Positions 26,203 to 36,639 of a stretch of 64,000 bases of DNA are shown here, piece by piece. This stretch comes from Micrococcaceae bacterium RIT 802 (lineage in GTDB: Bacteria > Actinomycetota > Actinomycetes > Actinomycetales > Micrococcaceae). The DNA is taken from the NCBI GenBank assembly GCA_016892645.1, contig JAFEMX010000001.1, positions 372,001-436,000 on the forward strand, given 5' to 3'. Below the pieces are notes generated by a model, which saw nothing but the letters and a program-made list of their open reading frames with translations, ran no database searches and was not told the DNA's origin. Made by a program: the position numbers and the translations under genes. The first letter of the stretch is position 1, and the number at the start of each line of letters is the position of its first letter.

Positions 26203-27183
26203 TCAGCGCTGGGCCGTGGCGCGGACCGGCACCTGCGCCAGCAGCGTCTCGACGAGGTCCTGGACGGTGGTCCCGGCGACCTCGGCGCGGCGCTGCAGCA
26301 CCAGCCGGTGGGCCAGCACCGAGGGGCAGTTGGCCACCACGTCGTCGGGGAGCACGAAGTCGCGCCCGTTCAGCGCGGCCTCGGCCTTGGAGGCGCGCAG
26401 CAGCTGCAGCAGGGCGCGCGGGCTGGCTCCGAGCCGGACGTCGGGGTGGGTGCGGGTCCCCTGGCCCAGCGCCACGATGTACTCCTTCACCGAGGAGGAG
26501 ACGTGCACCGCCTGCACCGAGCCGATGAGCCGCAGCAGCGTGTCGGTGTCCACGACGGGCCGCACCCGGTCCAGCGGGGAAGTGGACTGGTGGGTCTGCA
26601 GCATGGCCAGCTCGGCGGTGGTGTCGGGGTAGCCCATCGAGACCCGTGCCATGAACCGGTCGCGTTGGGCCTCGGGCAGCGGGAAGGTGCCCTCGAGCTC
26701 GATGGGGTTCTGCGTGGCGATGACCATGAACGGTTCGGACAGCAGGTGGGTGGCCCCGTCGACGGTGACCTGGTGTTCCTCCATGCACTCCAGCAACGCC
26801 GACTGCGTCTTGGCGGAGGCCCGGTTGATCTCGTCGCCGATCACCAGGTTCGCGAACACCGGGCCGCGCCGGAACTCGAAGCCGTGGCTGTCCTGGTTGT
26901 AGATCGAGACGCCCGTGACGTCGGAGGGCAGCAGGTCGGGGGTGAACTGGATGCGGTTGACGCTGGCGTCCACGCAGCGGGCCAGCGTCTTGGCCAGCAG
27001 GGTCTTGCCCACCCCCGGAACGTCCTCCAGCAGCAGGTGGCCCTGGGCCAGCAGCACGCGCAACGCCGTCCGGGCGACATCGGCCTTCCCGTCGATCACG
27101 GTGGCCATGGCGTCCAGGATCCGGGTGGTGATGGCACCGAATTCCTCGGCCGAGGGCAACGCGAGTTCCGTGGCTGTCGACAC
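26203..27183 (-). CDS. MoxR family AAA+ ATPase
   Basis: The product is 326 aa. MoxR ATPases act as chaperones for VWA-type proteins encoded beside them. Walker A is EDVPGVGKTLLAKTLA (about 53-68), Walker B is VIGDEINRA (about 114-122), sensor 1 is VIATQNPIE and the Arg-finger region is LPEAQRDRFMARV. The C-terminal lid has SPRALLQLLRASKA. GTG at 27183 follows GAGGGAG at good spacing; another in-frame GTG at 27225 adds 14 residues but lacks a site. First gene of the three-gene operon. Confidence 0.93.
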   Translation of the reverse strand: MSTATELALPSAEEFGAITTRILDAMATVIDGKADVARTALRVLLAQGHLLLEDVPGVGKTLLAKTLARCVDASVNRIQFTPDLLPSDVTGVSIYNQDSHGFEFRRGPVFANLVIGDEINRASAKTQSALLECMEEHQVTVDGATHLLSEPFMVIATQNPIELEGTFPLPEAQRDRFMARVSMGYPDTTAELAMLQTHQSTSPLDRVRPVVDTDTLLRLIGSVQAVHVSSSVKEYIVALGQGTRTHPDVRLGASPRALLQLLRASKAEAALNGRDFVLPDDVVANCPSVLAHRLVLQRRAEVAGTTVQDLVETLLAQVPVRATAQR

Positions 27184-27352
27184 TGCGGGTGCTCCCTCGT
27201 TCGCTTCGGCGGGTTCCTGCTGCACAGCCTACCCATCAATGCGGTGACGTGGGACACTCCGGGCCCGCATTCGCGGCGCCGGAGACGGATGGACCACCCG
27301 CGGCGGTAGCCTAGGCACGACGCCGATGCCCCTTCCCAGGAGAACCCCCCCC

Positions 27353-28384
27353 ATGCGCCCATCACCCGACGCGAACGAGCCGGCCGCCGGAGCCGCGCAG
27401 AACCCGCAGGACCCGCAGGCCGTGACGGCCGGGGAAACCCCGCCGGCCTACCGTGCAGGCGACGCGGCCGCCGATGCCGGGGCCGCTGGTGATGCGGCAG
27501 CTGCCGATGGCGCCCCGCGGCGCGCGTCGACGGCGGCCCACGGCGGCAAGCGCGACACGACCTATCCACCGGCTCCCGAAGCGCTGGCCGTCCCCGTGGT
27601 CGACAACCACACCCACCTGGATTTCCGCGACGGCGACATCAACGTCACGGTGGCCCAGGCGCTGGACGCCGCCAACGCCGTCGGGGTCTCCGGCATCATC
27701 CAGGTCGGCTGCGACGTCGAATCGTCCCGGTTCGCCGTCACCGCGGCCGAGGCCGACCCCCGCGTGCTGGCCGCGGTGGCCATCCACCCCAACGACGCCG
27801 CCCGGCTGGCAGCCCGCGGCGAACTGGATGCCGCGCTCGCCGACCTCGACGCGCTGGCTGCGCACCCCCGCGTGCGCGCCGTGGGGGAGACGGGACTGGA
27901 CTACTTCCGCACCGGCGAGGAGGGCCGGCCGGCCCAGCAGGACTCGTTCCGGGCGCACCTGGAGCTGGCGGTCGCCCACGGCAAGGCAGTGCAGATCCAC
28001 GACCGGGACGCGCACGAGGACATCGTGCGGATCCTCGGCGACGGTTCGGTGCCGGAGACCGTCGTCTTCCACTGCTTCTCCGGCGATGTCGAACTGGCGC
28101 GGATCTGCAACGCGAACGGCTGGTACATGTCCTTTTCCGGGACCGTGACGTTCAAGAACTCCCACGGGTTGCGCGAGGCCCTGGCAGTCGCGGACCCCTC
28201 GCTGGTCCTGGTCGAAACCGATGCCCCGTTCCTGACCCCGCATCCCTACCGCGGCCGGCCGAACGCCAGCTACCTCATCCCGTACACGGTCCGTTCCATG
28301 GCCGCGACGCTGGACGCCGACGTGGACGGGCTGTGCGCGCGCCTGGCGGCGAACACGATGGCGGCCTACGGCAGCTTCCGGTAG
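27353..28384 (+). CDS. tatD: TatD family metal-dependent hydrolase
   Basis: The product is 343 aa. TatD proteins are TIM-barrel nucleases with two metal ions. The first metal motif is DNHTHLDF (about 83-90). GETGLDYFR (about 179-187) carries the Glu ligand, QIHDRDAHEDI the third group of ligands, VFHCFSGD the fourth and VETDAPFLTP (about 288-297) the last Asp. The first roughly 78 residues are an Ala/Pro-rich extension without a domain. ATG at 27353 follows AGGAGA. The tatD-rpfB-rsmA-ispE order matches Rv1008-Rv1011 of M. tuberculosis; the metG gene often next to tatD is absent here. Confidence 0.93.
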   Translation: MRPSPDANEPAAGAAQNPQDPQAVTAGETPPAYRAGDAAADAGAAGDAAAADGAPRRASTAAHGGKRDTTYPPAPEALAVPVVDNHTHLDFRDGDINVTVAQALDAANAVGVSGIIQVGCDVESSRFAVTAAEADPRVLAAVAIHPNDAARLAARGELDAALADLDALAAHPRVRAVGETGLDYFRTGEEGRPAQQDSFRAHLELAVAHGKAVQIHDRDAHEDIVRILGDGSVPETVVFHCFSGDVELARICNANGWYMSFSGTVTFKNSHGLREALAVADPSLVLVETDAPFLTPHPYRGRPNASYLIPYTVRSMAATLDADVDGLCARLAANTMAAYGSFR

Positions 28385-28503
28385 CCGCCCCGGGTCCGGC
28401 CAACAGGTCACGACACGGTCACCACGGCGTGGTTTTCATCACGAAACGACACCTGTCGGGTCCGGAATGGTGCGGACATCTCCGGCAATTGCTTGGTTGA
28501 AGG

Positions 28504-28532
28504 TTGTCACAAAATAACGAATCGGTTACGGT
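28504..28532 (+). promoter_or_regulatory. candidate rpfB promoter
   Basis: TTGTCA (28504-28509) and TACGGT (28527-28532) are 17 bp apart. Transcription would begin near 28539, only a few bases before the structured leader. Confidence 0.5.
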
Positions 28533-28542
28533 AGTTCCTGAG

Positions 28543-28707
28543 TAGCCGGGATCGGGGAAGGTCTTCGGGGCTCGACCACAGGCAGTTCTTCCTTGCTTGG
28601 ACGTTCCGTTCGTACGCCCAATCGACGTCTGCCTGCGCGCGAACCGCTGCAAGAAAGCCGGGACCCGGCCCTCCGTGTGATTCGGAGGGGCCCACCGATC
28701 CCGGCTA
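28543..28707 (+). ncRNA. structured rpfB leader RNA (possible riboswitch)
   Basis: A perfect 13-bp long-range stem (28543-28555 with 28695-28707) closes a 140-nt multibranch region. Inside are AGGCA/TGCCT (28580-28584 with 28630-28634) stacked on GACGT/ACGTC (28600-28604 with 28625-28629), a small GGTC/GACC hairpin (28560-28577), and a 9-bp hairpin with one bulge at 28667-28692. The rpfB start is 40 nt after the closing stem. The 362-bp gap from tatD to rpfB holds this element and its promoter. Cyclic di-AMP riboswitches control rpf genes in other actinobacteria, but I do not see their conserved motifs. Confidence 0.55.
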
Positions 28708-28746
28708 TCTCCCCCGTGCCCGGAGCACCACTAAGACTGGAAATCC

Positions 28747-29916
28747 GTGCAGAAAGCCTTCAAGAACCGCTGGGTCAAGACCGGCGCCCAGGCGGTTGCC
28801 TTGACCGCATTGATCCTCGGCCTCGTCTCCTTCGTCGGGGCCAACAAGACCGTCGCCGTGACCGTCGACGGCCAGACGCAGAGCGTCCAGGCCTACGGCA
28901 ACACCGTCGCCGAGATGCTCGCCTCCGCGAACATCGACGTCGCCTCCGGGGACCAGGTCTCCCCGTCGCTCGATGCCTCCGTGGATGACGGCTCCGCCAT
29001 CACGGTCAACCGCAACAAGTCGGTGGACGTCTCGATCGACGGCATCGACCGCGTCGTGCACACCACCGGGCTCACCGTGGCCGACGTGCTGGACCAGCTC
29101 GACGTCGGATCATCGGCCGATGTCTCCACCGGCCCCCAGCTCGAGCTGGCCTCGCTGAGCAGCCCCCTGGAGATCTCCACGGAGAAGACCCTGGAACTCA
29201 CGGCCGACGGCAAGACGCGCCAGCTGACCACCACCGAGCGCACGGTCGGCGACGCGCTGCGGGCCGCCGACGTGAAGGTCGGCTCCGAGGACGAGCTCTC
29301 CGTCTCGCCCCGCACCGAGGTGAAGGACGGACACGAGGTGGTCATCGTCCGGGTCAAGACGACCACGAAGACCGTCACCGAGGCCATCGACCACGGCGTC
29401 GAGAAGTCCAAGGACAACGACCTGGAACTGGGCAAGACCAGGACCGTCACGCAGGGCGAGGACGGCGAACGCACCCTGACCTACAAGGTCACGACCCACG
29501 ACGGCCACGAGGTCTCCCGCAAGCTGGTCGGCCAGACGACGACGACCCAGCCGGTCGACGCGGAGGTCGCCGTGGGCACCAAGAAGCCGGAGAAGAAGGA
29601 AGAACCGCAGAAGGAAGAGCCGAAGAAGTCCTCCTCCGGCGGCGGAACCACGGCCTCGGCCGGCGGCGTCTCCGCGACCTGGAAGGCCCTGGCCAAGTGC
29701 GAGTCCGGCGGCAACTGGGCCATCAACACCGGCAACGGCTACTACGGCGGCCTGCAGTTCAGCCAGAGCAGCTGGCTCGGTGCCGGCGGCGGCAAGTACG
29801 CCTCCCTGCCGAACCAGGCCAGCCCGGCCGAACAGGTCGCGGTGGCCGAGAAGCTGCGCGCCAGCGGCGGATGGGGCCACTGGCCGGCCTGCTCGTCCAA
29901 GCTCGGGCTGCGCTAG
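28747..29916 (+). CDS. rpfB: Resuscitation-promoting factor (RpfB-like)
   Basis: The product is 389 aa. Rpf proteins cleave peptidoglycan glycan strands and wake dormant cells. A signal or anchor helix lies at residues 13-31. Three DUF348 repeats follow (about 34-75, 90-130 and 145-190), then a G5 domain (about 195-275), a Lys/Glu/Pro linker and the lysozyme-like catalytic domain from about 312. The catalytic Glu is in KCESGGNWAI, and the second disulfide Cys is in HWPACSSKLG. The start is GTG at 28747. Expression is likely set by the structured leader upstream. The gene is followed by a strong terminator-like hairpin. Confidence 0.96.
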   Translation: MQKAFKNRWVKTGAQAVALTALILGLVSFVGANKTVAVTVDGQTQSVQAYGNTVAEMLASANIDVASGDQVSPSLDASVDDGSAITVNRNKSVDVSIDGIDRVVHTTGLTVADVLDQLDVGSSADVSTGPQLELASLSSPLEISTEKTLELTADGKTRQLTTTERTVGDALRAADVKVGSEDELSVSPRTEVKDGHEVVIVRVKTTTKTVTEAIDHGVEKSKDNDLELGKTRTVTQGEDGERTLTYKVTTHDGHEVSRKLVGQTTTTQPVDAEVAVGTKKPEKKEEPQKEEPKKSSSGGGTTASAGGVSATWKALAKCESGGNWAINTGNGYYGGLQFSQSSWLGAGGGKYASLPNQASPAEQVAVAEKLRASGGWGHWPACSSKLGLR

Positions 29917-29949
29917 GGCCACCACCATCCGGACCCGGTCCGGCCGGCC

Positions 29950-29986
29950 ACGAGGGGTTCCGCTTCAGATGAGCGGAACCCCTCGT
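29950..29986 (+). terminator. 15-bp hairpin after rpfB
   Basis: Perfect arms 29950-29964 and 29972-29986 with loop TCAGATG follow the rpfB stop by 33 bp. A T-run is absent. Since rsmA has its own -10 box at 30038, this hairpin probably separates rpfB from rsmA-ispE. Confidence 0.7.
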
Positions 29987-30037
29987 CGTCCCCGGGCCGG
30001 GTGGCGGACGGGGAACGGCGGCCCGGCCGACCTCAAC

Positions 30038-30043
30038 TAGGAT
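30038..30043 (+). promoter_or_regulatory. -10 box for leaderless start of rsmA
   Basis: TAGGAT ends 7 nt before the rsmA GTG, with no Shine-Dalgarno between them. Confidence 0.45.
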
Positions 30044-30050
30044 TGGACCC

Positions 30051-30995
30051 GTGACTGACGACTCCCAGACCCCCCAGCCCGCATCCGGGCGGGCCCCCGA
30101 CGCGCCCGCGGCGCATGACACGGCAGGCACCCGTCTGCTGGGGGCGACCGAGATCCGGCGGCTGGCCGCCGAACTGGACGTCCGGCCCACCAAGACGCTG
30201 GGACAGAACTTCGTCATCGACGGGAACACCATCCGACGGATCGTCGCCGCAGCACACCTGGGACCCGACGAAACCGTCCTGGAGGTCGGCCCCGGCCTGG
30301 GATCGCTGACCCTGGGACTGCTCGATGCCGCAGCCCGGGTCGTCGCCGTGGAAATCGACCCCAAGCTCGCCGCCAGGCTGCCGCAGACCATCGCCGAATT
30401 CCGCCCGGACAAGTCGGCGAACCTCGACGTCGTGACCGCCGACGCCATGCGGGTCACCGAGCTGCCGCACGCCCCCACGGCGCTGGTCGCCAACCTGCCC
30501 TACAACGTCGCGGTCCCCGTAGTGCTGCACCTGTTCGAACACTTCCCGACCCTGCGCCACGGCCTGGTCATGGTCCAGGACGAGGTCGCCGACCGGCTCT
30601 GCGCCGGCCCCGGCAACAAGACCTACGGCATTCCCAGCCTCAAGGCCGCCTGGTATGCCGGCATGCGCAAGGCAGGGGTCATCGGCATGAACGTGTTCTG
30701 GCCCGCGCCCAAAATCCATTCCGGCCTCGTCGGCTTCGAGCGCCACGAGCCGCCGGCCACCACCGCCAGCCGCGCCGAGGTCTTCGCAGCCATCGACGCG
30801 GCCTTCGCCCAGCGGCGCAAGACCCTGCGCGCCGCCTTGGCCGGCTGGGCCGGTGGCGCGGACGCCGCCGAACGCGCCCTGCGCGCGGCGGGGGTCGACC
30901 CGCAGGCCCGTGGGGAACGTCTGGTCATCGCCGATTTCGCCCGCATCGCCGAGGCCCGCAGTGCCACGGCCGACGGTTCCGGGAACCACGGATGA
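30051..30995 (+). CDS. rsmA: 16S rRNA (adenine-1518/1519-N6)-dimethyltransferase (KsgA/RsmA)
   Basis: RsmA dimethylates two adjacent adenines in the 3' hairpin of 16S rRNA late in 30S assembly; its loss gives kasugamycin resistance. The 314-aa protein shows [10 protein letters not shown] (about 47-56), the SAM loop [11 protein letters not shown] (about 77-87), VEIDP and the catalytic motif IV NLPYNVA (about 148-154). The first roughly 35 residues are an extra Pro/Ala-rich arm. The GTG start is set by the -10 box. It overlaps ispE by 4 bp. Confidence 0.97.
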   Translation: MTDDSQTPQPASGRAPDAPAAHDTAGTRLLGATEIRRLAAELDVRPTKTLGQNFVIDGNTIRRIVAAAHLGPDETVLEVGPGLGSLTLGLLDAAARVVAVEIDPKLAARLPQTIAEFRPDKSANLDVVTADAMRVTELPHAPTALVANLPYNVAVPVVLHLFEHFPTLRHGLVMVQDEVADRLCAGPGNKTYGIPSLKAAWYAGMRKAGVIGMNVFWPAPKIHSGLVGFERHEPPATTASRAEVFAAIDAAFAQRRKTLRAALAGWAGGADAAERALRAAGVDPQARGERLVIADFARIAEARSATADGSGNHG

Positions 30996-31912
30996 ACCAA
31001 CCCGTCACCGCCCGCGCGCCGGGGAAGATCAACGTCTCCTTCCGGGTCGGGCCCCCGCGCCCGGACGGCTACCATCCGGTCGCCAGCCTCTACCTGGCCG
31101 TCTCCCTGTTCGAGGACGTGGCGGCCACCGCCCGCGAGGACGGCGAGATCACCGTGGGCCTCAGCGGTGCCTCCACCGCCGTCGAGGACCCCGAGGCGTT
31201 CCCGCTGGGGGAGGACAACCTCGTCGTGCGCGCGGCCCGGCTGCTGGCCGAACACACCGGCCACGCGTCCGGTGTGCACCTGGAGATCACCAAGCGTGTC
31301 CCCATCGCCGGCGGCATGGGCGGCGGCTCGGCCGATGCCGCCGCGGCGCTCGTGGCGTGCAACGGCCTGTGGGGCACCGGGCTGACGCGCGAGGAACTCG
31401 GGCGCCTGGGCGCCCGGCTCGGCGCGGACGTGCCCTTCGCGCTCTCCGGGGGCGCCGCCGTCGGACTCGGTGTCGGCGACCAGCTCTCCCCGCTGCTGCT
31501 GCGCAGCCGGACCGACTGGGTCCTCGCCCTGGCCAGCTACGGGCTCTCCACCCCGGCCGTCTACCAGCAGCTGGACCTGCTGCGGGAGGGCCAGGACATC
31601 GAGGTCCCCCACGCCGTGGACCCCGACCTGCTGCACGCCCTGGTGGACCACGACCTGGTCATGCTTCCCGGCCTGCTCGCCAACGACCTCACCGCTGCCG
31701 CAGTCCACCTCGCGCCCGAACTGGAGGCGGTGCTGGACATGGGCCGCGGTGCCGGCGCGCTGACGGCGCTCGTCTCCGGATCCGGTCCCACCGTGGCCCT
31801 GCTGGCCGAGGACCCCGGGCACGCCGGGCAGCTGGCCACCCAGCTCATCGACGAGGCGGGCATCGACACCCGCATCGTCCACGGTCCCGTTCCCGGGGCC
31901 CGCATCATCTGA
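30992..31912 (+). CDS. ispE: 4-diphosphocytidyl-2-C-methyl-D-erythritol kinase
   Basis: IspE phosphorylates CDP-methylerythritol in the non-mevalonate isoprenoid pathway, which feeds the polyprenyl carriers used by the envelope genes here. The 306-aa GHMP kinase has [12 protein letters not shown] (about 7-18), the ATP loop [17 protein letters not shown] (about 105-121) and the C-terminal [12 protein letters not shown] (about 260-271). The ATG overlaps the rsmA stop as ATGA. This rsmA-ispE coupling is standard in actinobacteria. Confidence 0.97.
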   Translation: MNQPVTARAPGKINVSFRVGPPRPDGYHPVASLYLAVSLFEDVAATAREDGEITVGLSGASTAVEDPEAFPLGEDNLVVRAARLLAEHTGHASGVHLEITKRVPIAGGMGGGSADAAAALVACNGLWGTGLTREELGRLGARLGADVPFALSGGAAVGLGVGDQLSPLLLRSRTDWVLALASYGLSTPAVYQQLDLLREGQDIEVPHAVDPDLLHALVDHDLVMLPGLLANDLTAAAVHLAPELEAVLDMGRGAGALTALVSGSGPTVALLAEDPGHAGQLATQLIDEAGIDTRIVHGPVPGARII

Positions 31913-31954
31913 GCCCGCCGCACACTCGAACACCACCCACGAAGGACACACACC

Positions 31955-33775
<1,821 letters not shown>

Positions 33776-33825
33776 ACGCCGTCGTTTATGGCAGAATAGA
33801 TAACCGTGTTCCCCCGGGAGCATGA

Positions 33826-33897
33826 TCCGCCCTGGTGTAATGGCAGCACCCCAGCCTTTGGAGCTGTGGAGTATAGGTTCGAATCCTATGGGCGGAA
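33826..33897 (+). tRNA. tRNA-Gln (anticodon TTG)
   Basis: The acceptor arms are TCCGCCC (33826-33832) and GGGCGGA (33890-33896) with discriminator A. The D-arm is GTGT/GCAC, and the anticodon loop CTTTGGA presents TTG. The T-arm has ATAGG/CCTAT around TTCGAAT. The top pair of the anticodon stem is a C-T mismatch. The 3' CCA is not encoded. In related genomes this tRNA is followed by glmU; here accessory genes follow, which suggests an insertion point. Confidence 0.93.
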
Positions 33898-33951
33898 CCG
33901 ACTCCCCGGCGATGACACTTCCCTTCCCGCCGAAAACCCCGTCGCACGAAC

Positions 33952-33957
33952 TAGGAT
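33952..33957 (+). promoter_or_regulatory. -10 box before the first LuxR gene
   Basis: TAGGAT ends 8 nt before the ATG at 33966 of a 29-codon reading frame and 5 nt before a GTG at 33963. It would start transcription at or near that codon. No good -35 is visible. Confidence 0.4.
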
Positions 33958-33965
33958 GAGTCGTG

Positions 33966-34055
33966 ATGACTGCCGGCAACCTAGCGGGCCGCATCGAAGG
34001 CCTGTGGGGGGAGGGGCGCCATGCATCCATTTCGACATGCGTTGCAGCGCGATGA
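33966..34055 (+). CDS. possible 29-aa leader peptide overlapping the first LuxR gene
   Basis: The frame begins ATGACTGCCGGC just after a -10 box, so it could be translated without a leader. It encodes MTAGNLAGRIEGLWGEGRH and ten more residues. It runs through the Shine-Dalgarno sequence of the LuxR gene and stops 35 nt inside it in another frame, an arrangement that can couple or limit translation. There is no homology support, and chance is possible. Confidence 0.3.
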   Translation: MTAGNLAGRIEGLWGEGRHASISTCVAAR

Positions 34056-36492
34056 CGAGGTGTGGCATGTGGCCGAAGACGTCGAGTGGCTAGAGACCGT
34101 CACCCGCACGGCAGTCGCCGGAAACGGTGTAGTGCTCTACGGCGACCCCGGGGCCGGTCAGGACGAATTCGCCTGGGACATCGCCCACCGCCTCGCAGCA
34201 CGTGCCGGCCTGCTCGAATTGGAATGTCCACCCGATGCCGCCACCTCCGCGTCCCTGGCTGCCTTGGTCGCCGGGCCGCCATCTCCGGGCCGCGTGCTCT
34301 ACATCCCCGATATCACGACCTTCACCGGGCCCGATCTGGAACTGGTCGCGCGACTGGTGCTCAGGGACCGTGCCGTCGTCATCGCCGCTGTCTCGGATCC
34401 CCAGGGGGCACCGGACGCGCCCCTGACCCAGCATGTGCGCCTGGAAAGGATCCGGGTCCGGGACATGAACCTGGATCAGGGGATGGACTACCTGCACAAC
34501 GGCCTCGACGGGCCACTGAGCGATCGTGCCGGGTATGCCATCTGGGAAAACGGCGGCGGAAACCGTGCCATGATGCGGTTGATCGCCGAGGATTGGCGGG
34601 AGGCCGGCTTCCTGGTGCGCGAGGATGACATCTGGGTCGTCCGGGGGGCAACGCCTCCGGTGGGGCCCCGTCTGGCCCGATACTGGGACGACTGGCTCGC
34701 GCACCAGGACGCCGAGGTCCGCGATGCCTTCGAGATGCTTGCCCTGGCACGGGAACTGCCCCTGAACGTCCTTCTTGCGCTGTGCGGCGCCGAGGTCGTG
34801 GACGCGGTCCATGATTGGGGGTACCTGAACGTGCGTGATTCCATGCGGCGCGATGTCAGCCTGCGCGGCATGATCAACGTGCAGACCATAGCGGCACAGG
34901 TGCCTCCGGGGCGCAGCAGGCGGTTGCTGGACCGGGTCACCGACTTCGTGGACCAGCAGGGCGTCCACCGTCCTCCCGGGCTCGTGCCGTGGCGGCTGCA
35001 CTGCGGGCTACCGGTGGCTCCGGAACGGTTCATCGAGGGGGCAGAGCACCTGTTGACCACGACCTCGCCGCTTGAGGCGCTCGAGATGCTCAAACAGGTA
35101 CCCGACGATGTCGAGCCAGCACGCGTCGATGCGGTGCGCATTGGCGCGCTGTTGGCCGCGGGCGAATTCGTGGACCTGTGGACCCGCGTGGGAAATCTCC
35201 GGCTGTCCACGCCGGGGGGAAGGGAATTGCCCTCCAGTTCGGACGGCGACCACCGGACGACACCCGCGGCTGGACTGATTGCCGCCTCGTGGAGGGGGGA
35301 CTACCGTCCGATTTTGGAAGCCGAGGAGTCGCAGCCCCGTCTCGCGGAAGGTGCGTCATGGTTGTGGCAGCAGATCAGGCACGAGGCCATGGTCCTCAGT
35401 GGGAGGGTGCAGGAGGGCCTGCACGCCGACCGGGACCTGATGCATGTGCTTGAGCAGTCCGGTGCGGCGCCGTTCCTTGTCCAACGGGCCCGCATGGGAG
35501 TCTTCGACGTGGAATGCCTGGCCGGGGAATGGACCCGAGCGGTCGAGACGTTGGCAGGGGGTTGGAACGCCGAATCTGGTGCACCCGGACCGGGCAAGGC
35601 AGGGGCCAGCTACAACGCGATCGCCCACGTCCTCTGCGGGGAGTACGATGCCGCAGCTGGAATCCTTCGGAGGGAGATTCCGCAACTCCGCGTCCTGGGA
35701 CGACACGATGTCCTGCCGCTGGCCTACGCCGTCCACGGGGCGGCGCTGGCAGGGGCCGGCCACCGCTCAGAGGCCCTGACGGCGTTGGCCGCGATTGAAC
35801 TGCCCCGTATAGCCGGTCATGGACTGTGGCGGTTCGACTGGTCTGCCACCTTCTTCACGGCGCAGGCACTGGGCCTACTTGGCCGGGTGGACGCGGCCGT
35901 GGAGTTGCTCCTGGATTTTGCCGCAAAGGACCGCGCACTGGGCAACTACTCCCAGGAATTGTTGACGTTGTCCGCTGCAGTGCAGTGGGGGGAAGACTCC
36001 GCCGTCGATCTGCTGGCGACCGCAGCGGAGCGGGCCGACGGGCGCTTCGCTGAAGCCTGCACGTGGGTGGTACGCGGACTGCGGAACCGCGATCCCGCGG
36101 AATTGGAATACGGCACGCTGTTGTGCCGGTCCATCGGACAGCACTTCTTCGGGGAATTTGCCCAGCGACGTCTCGAAGCGCTCAACGGACCCTGCCCGAC
36201 CGCGGCGGCCGCAGCCGACAAAACAGGTGCGACGGACCCGCCATACGCACCCACGCGTGACGCCAATCAGGCAATACAGGTATTGACCCCCCGCCAACGT
36301 GACATCGTCCGACACGTGCTGGCGGACCGGACCAATGGCGAGATCGCGGAGAGCTTCGGGTTGTCAGTGCGCACGGTGGAGAGCCACCTCTACCAGGCCT
36401 ACGCCAAGCTCAACGTGTCCAATAGGTCGGAGCTGAGGGCCTCACTCGACCCTGGCGACCCGCTGTGGAACGGCCCCTCACAGCTCACTTAA
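34021..36492 (+). CDS. Giant LuxR-type regulator 1 (degenerate ATPase + HTH)
   Basis: The product is 823 aa. An N-terminal STAND/LAL-like ATPase region is followed by a long helical, probably TPR-like middle and a C-terminal LuxR helix-turn-helix (about 757-815) with LTPRQRDIVRHVLA and SVRTVESHLYQAYAKL. The Walker A position reads GDPGAGQDEF (about 41-50), so the Lys and Ser/Thr are lost; the Walker B-like RVLYIPDI remains. ATP hydrolysis is unlikely. ATG at 34021 follows GGGGAGGGG. It is first of three tandem paralogues upstream of the polysaccharide operon, so control of that operon is inferred. Confidence 0.85.
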   Translation: MHPFRHALQRDDEVWHVAEDVEWLETVTRTAVAGNGVVLYGDPGAGQDEFAWDIAHRLAARAGLLELECPPDAATSASLAALVAGPPSPGRVLYIPDITTFTGPDLELVARLVLRDRAVVIAAVSDPQGAPDAPLTQHVRLERIRVRDMNLDQGMDYLHNGLDGPLSDRAGYAIWENGGGNRAMMRLIAEDWREAGFLVREDDIWVVRGATPPVGPRLARYWDDWLAHQDAEVRDAFEMLALARELPLNVLLALCGAEVVDAVHDWGYLNVRDSMRRDVSLRGMINVQTIAAQVPPGRSRRLLDRVTDFVDQQGVHRPPGLVPWRLHCGLPVAPERFIEGAEHLLTTTSPLEALEMLKQVPDDVEPARVDAVRIGALLAAGEFVDLWTRVGNLRLSTPGGRELPSSSDGDHRTTPAAGLIAASWRGDYRPILEAEESQPRLAEGASWLWQQIRHEAMVLSGRVQEGLHADRDLMHVLEQSGAAPFLVQRARMGVFDVECLAGEWTRAVETLAGGWNAESGAPGPGKAGASYNAIAHVLCGEYDAAAGILRREIPQLRVLGRHDVLPLAYAVHGAALAGAGHRSEALTALAAIELPRIAGHGLWRFDWSATFFTAQALGLLGRVDAAVELLLDFAAKDRALGNYSQELLTLSAAVQWGEDSAVDLLATAAERADGRFAEACTWVVRGLRNRDPAELEYGTLLCRSIGQHFFGEFAQRRLEALNGPCPTAAAAADKTGATDPPYAPTRDANQAIQVLTPRQRDIVRHVLADRTNGEIAESFGLSVRTVESHLYQAYAKLNVSNRSELRASLDPGDPLWNGPSQLT

Positions 36493-36511
36493 GTACGGGT
36501 CCGTCAAAACA

Positions 36512-36534
36512 AGTACCGTTTCCCGGATGGTACT
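36512..36534. promoter_or_regulatory. inverted repeat upstream of LuxR gene 2 (candidate operator)
   Basis: AGTACC and GGTACT arms are 11 bp apart, with TCCCG between. A -10-like TAACAT lies at 36559-36564, so the repeat would sit just above the -35 position, where LuxR-type activators bind. An AGTACGGG stretch at 36491 adds a related half. The 147-bp gap also has an 8-bp palindrome ATGATCAT at 36566-36573. Confidence 0.4.
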
Positions 36535-36639
36535 GGTGTTTCCTCCGTCGGTTCGACCTAACATGATGATCATTATCGGTCCCGAAGGAATGCTGGGGAG
36601 GGACCGCGGGGGTCTTAGCTGAACTGGGGCGGTCATCAA

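Noticed and set aside
28543-28707. Assigning the rpfB leader to the ydaO/c-di-AMP riboswitch
   Set aside because: The multibranch shape and gene context fit, but the conserved sequence blocks I know for that class are not visible. A covariance-model search is needed.
33826-33897. Proven attachment site at tRNA-Gln
   Set aside because: No second copy of the tRNA 3' end and no integrase were seen within the window, so only a suggestion is made.
34021-36492. Reading the first LuxR gene as a pseudogene
   Set aside because: Although the P-loop is degenerate, the frame is intact over 823 codons and the HTH domain is complete, so loss of ATPase function only is more likely.
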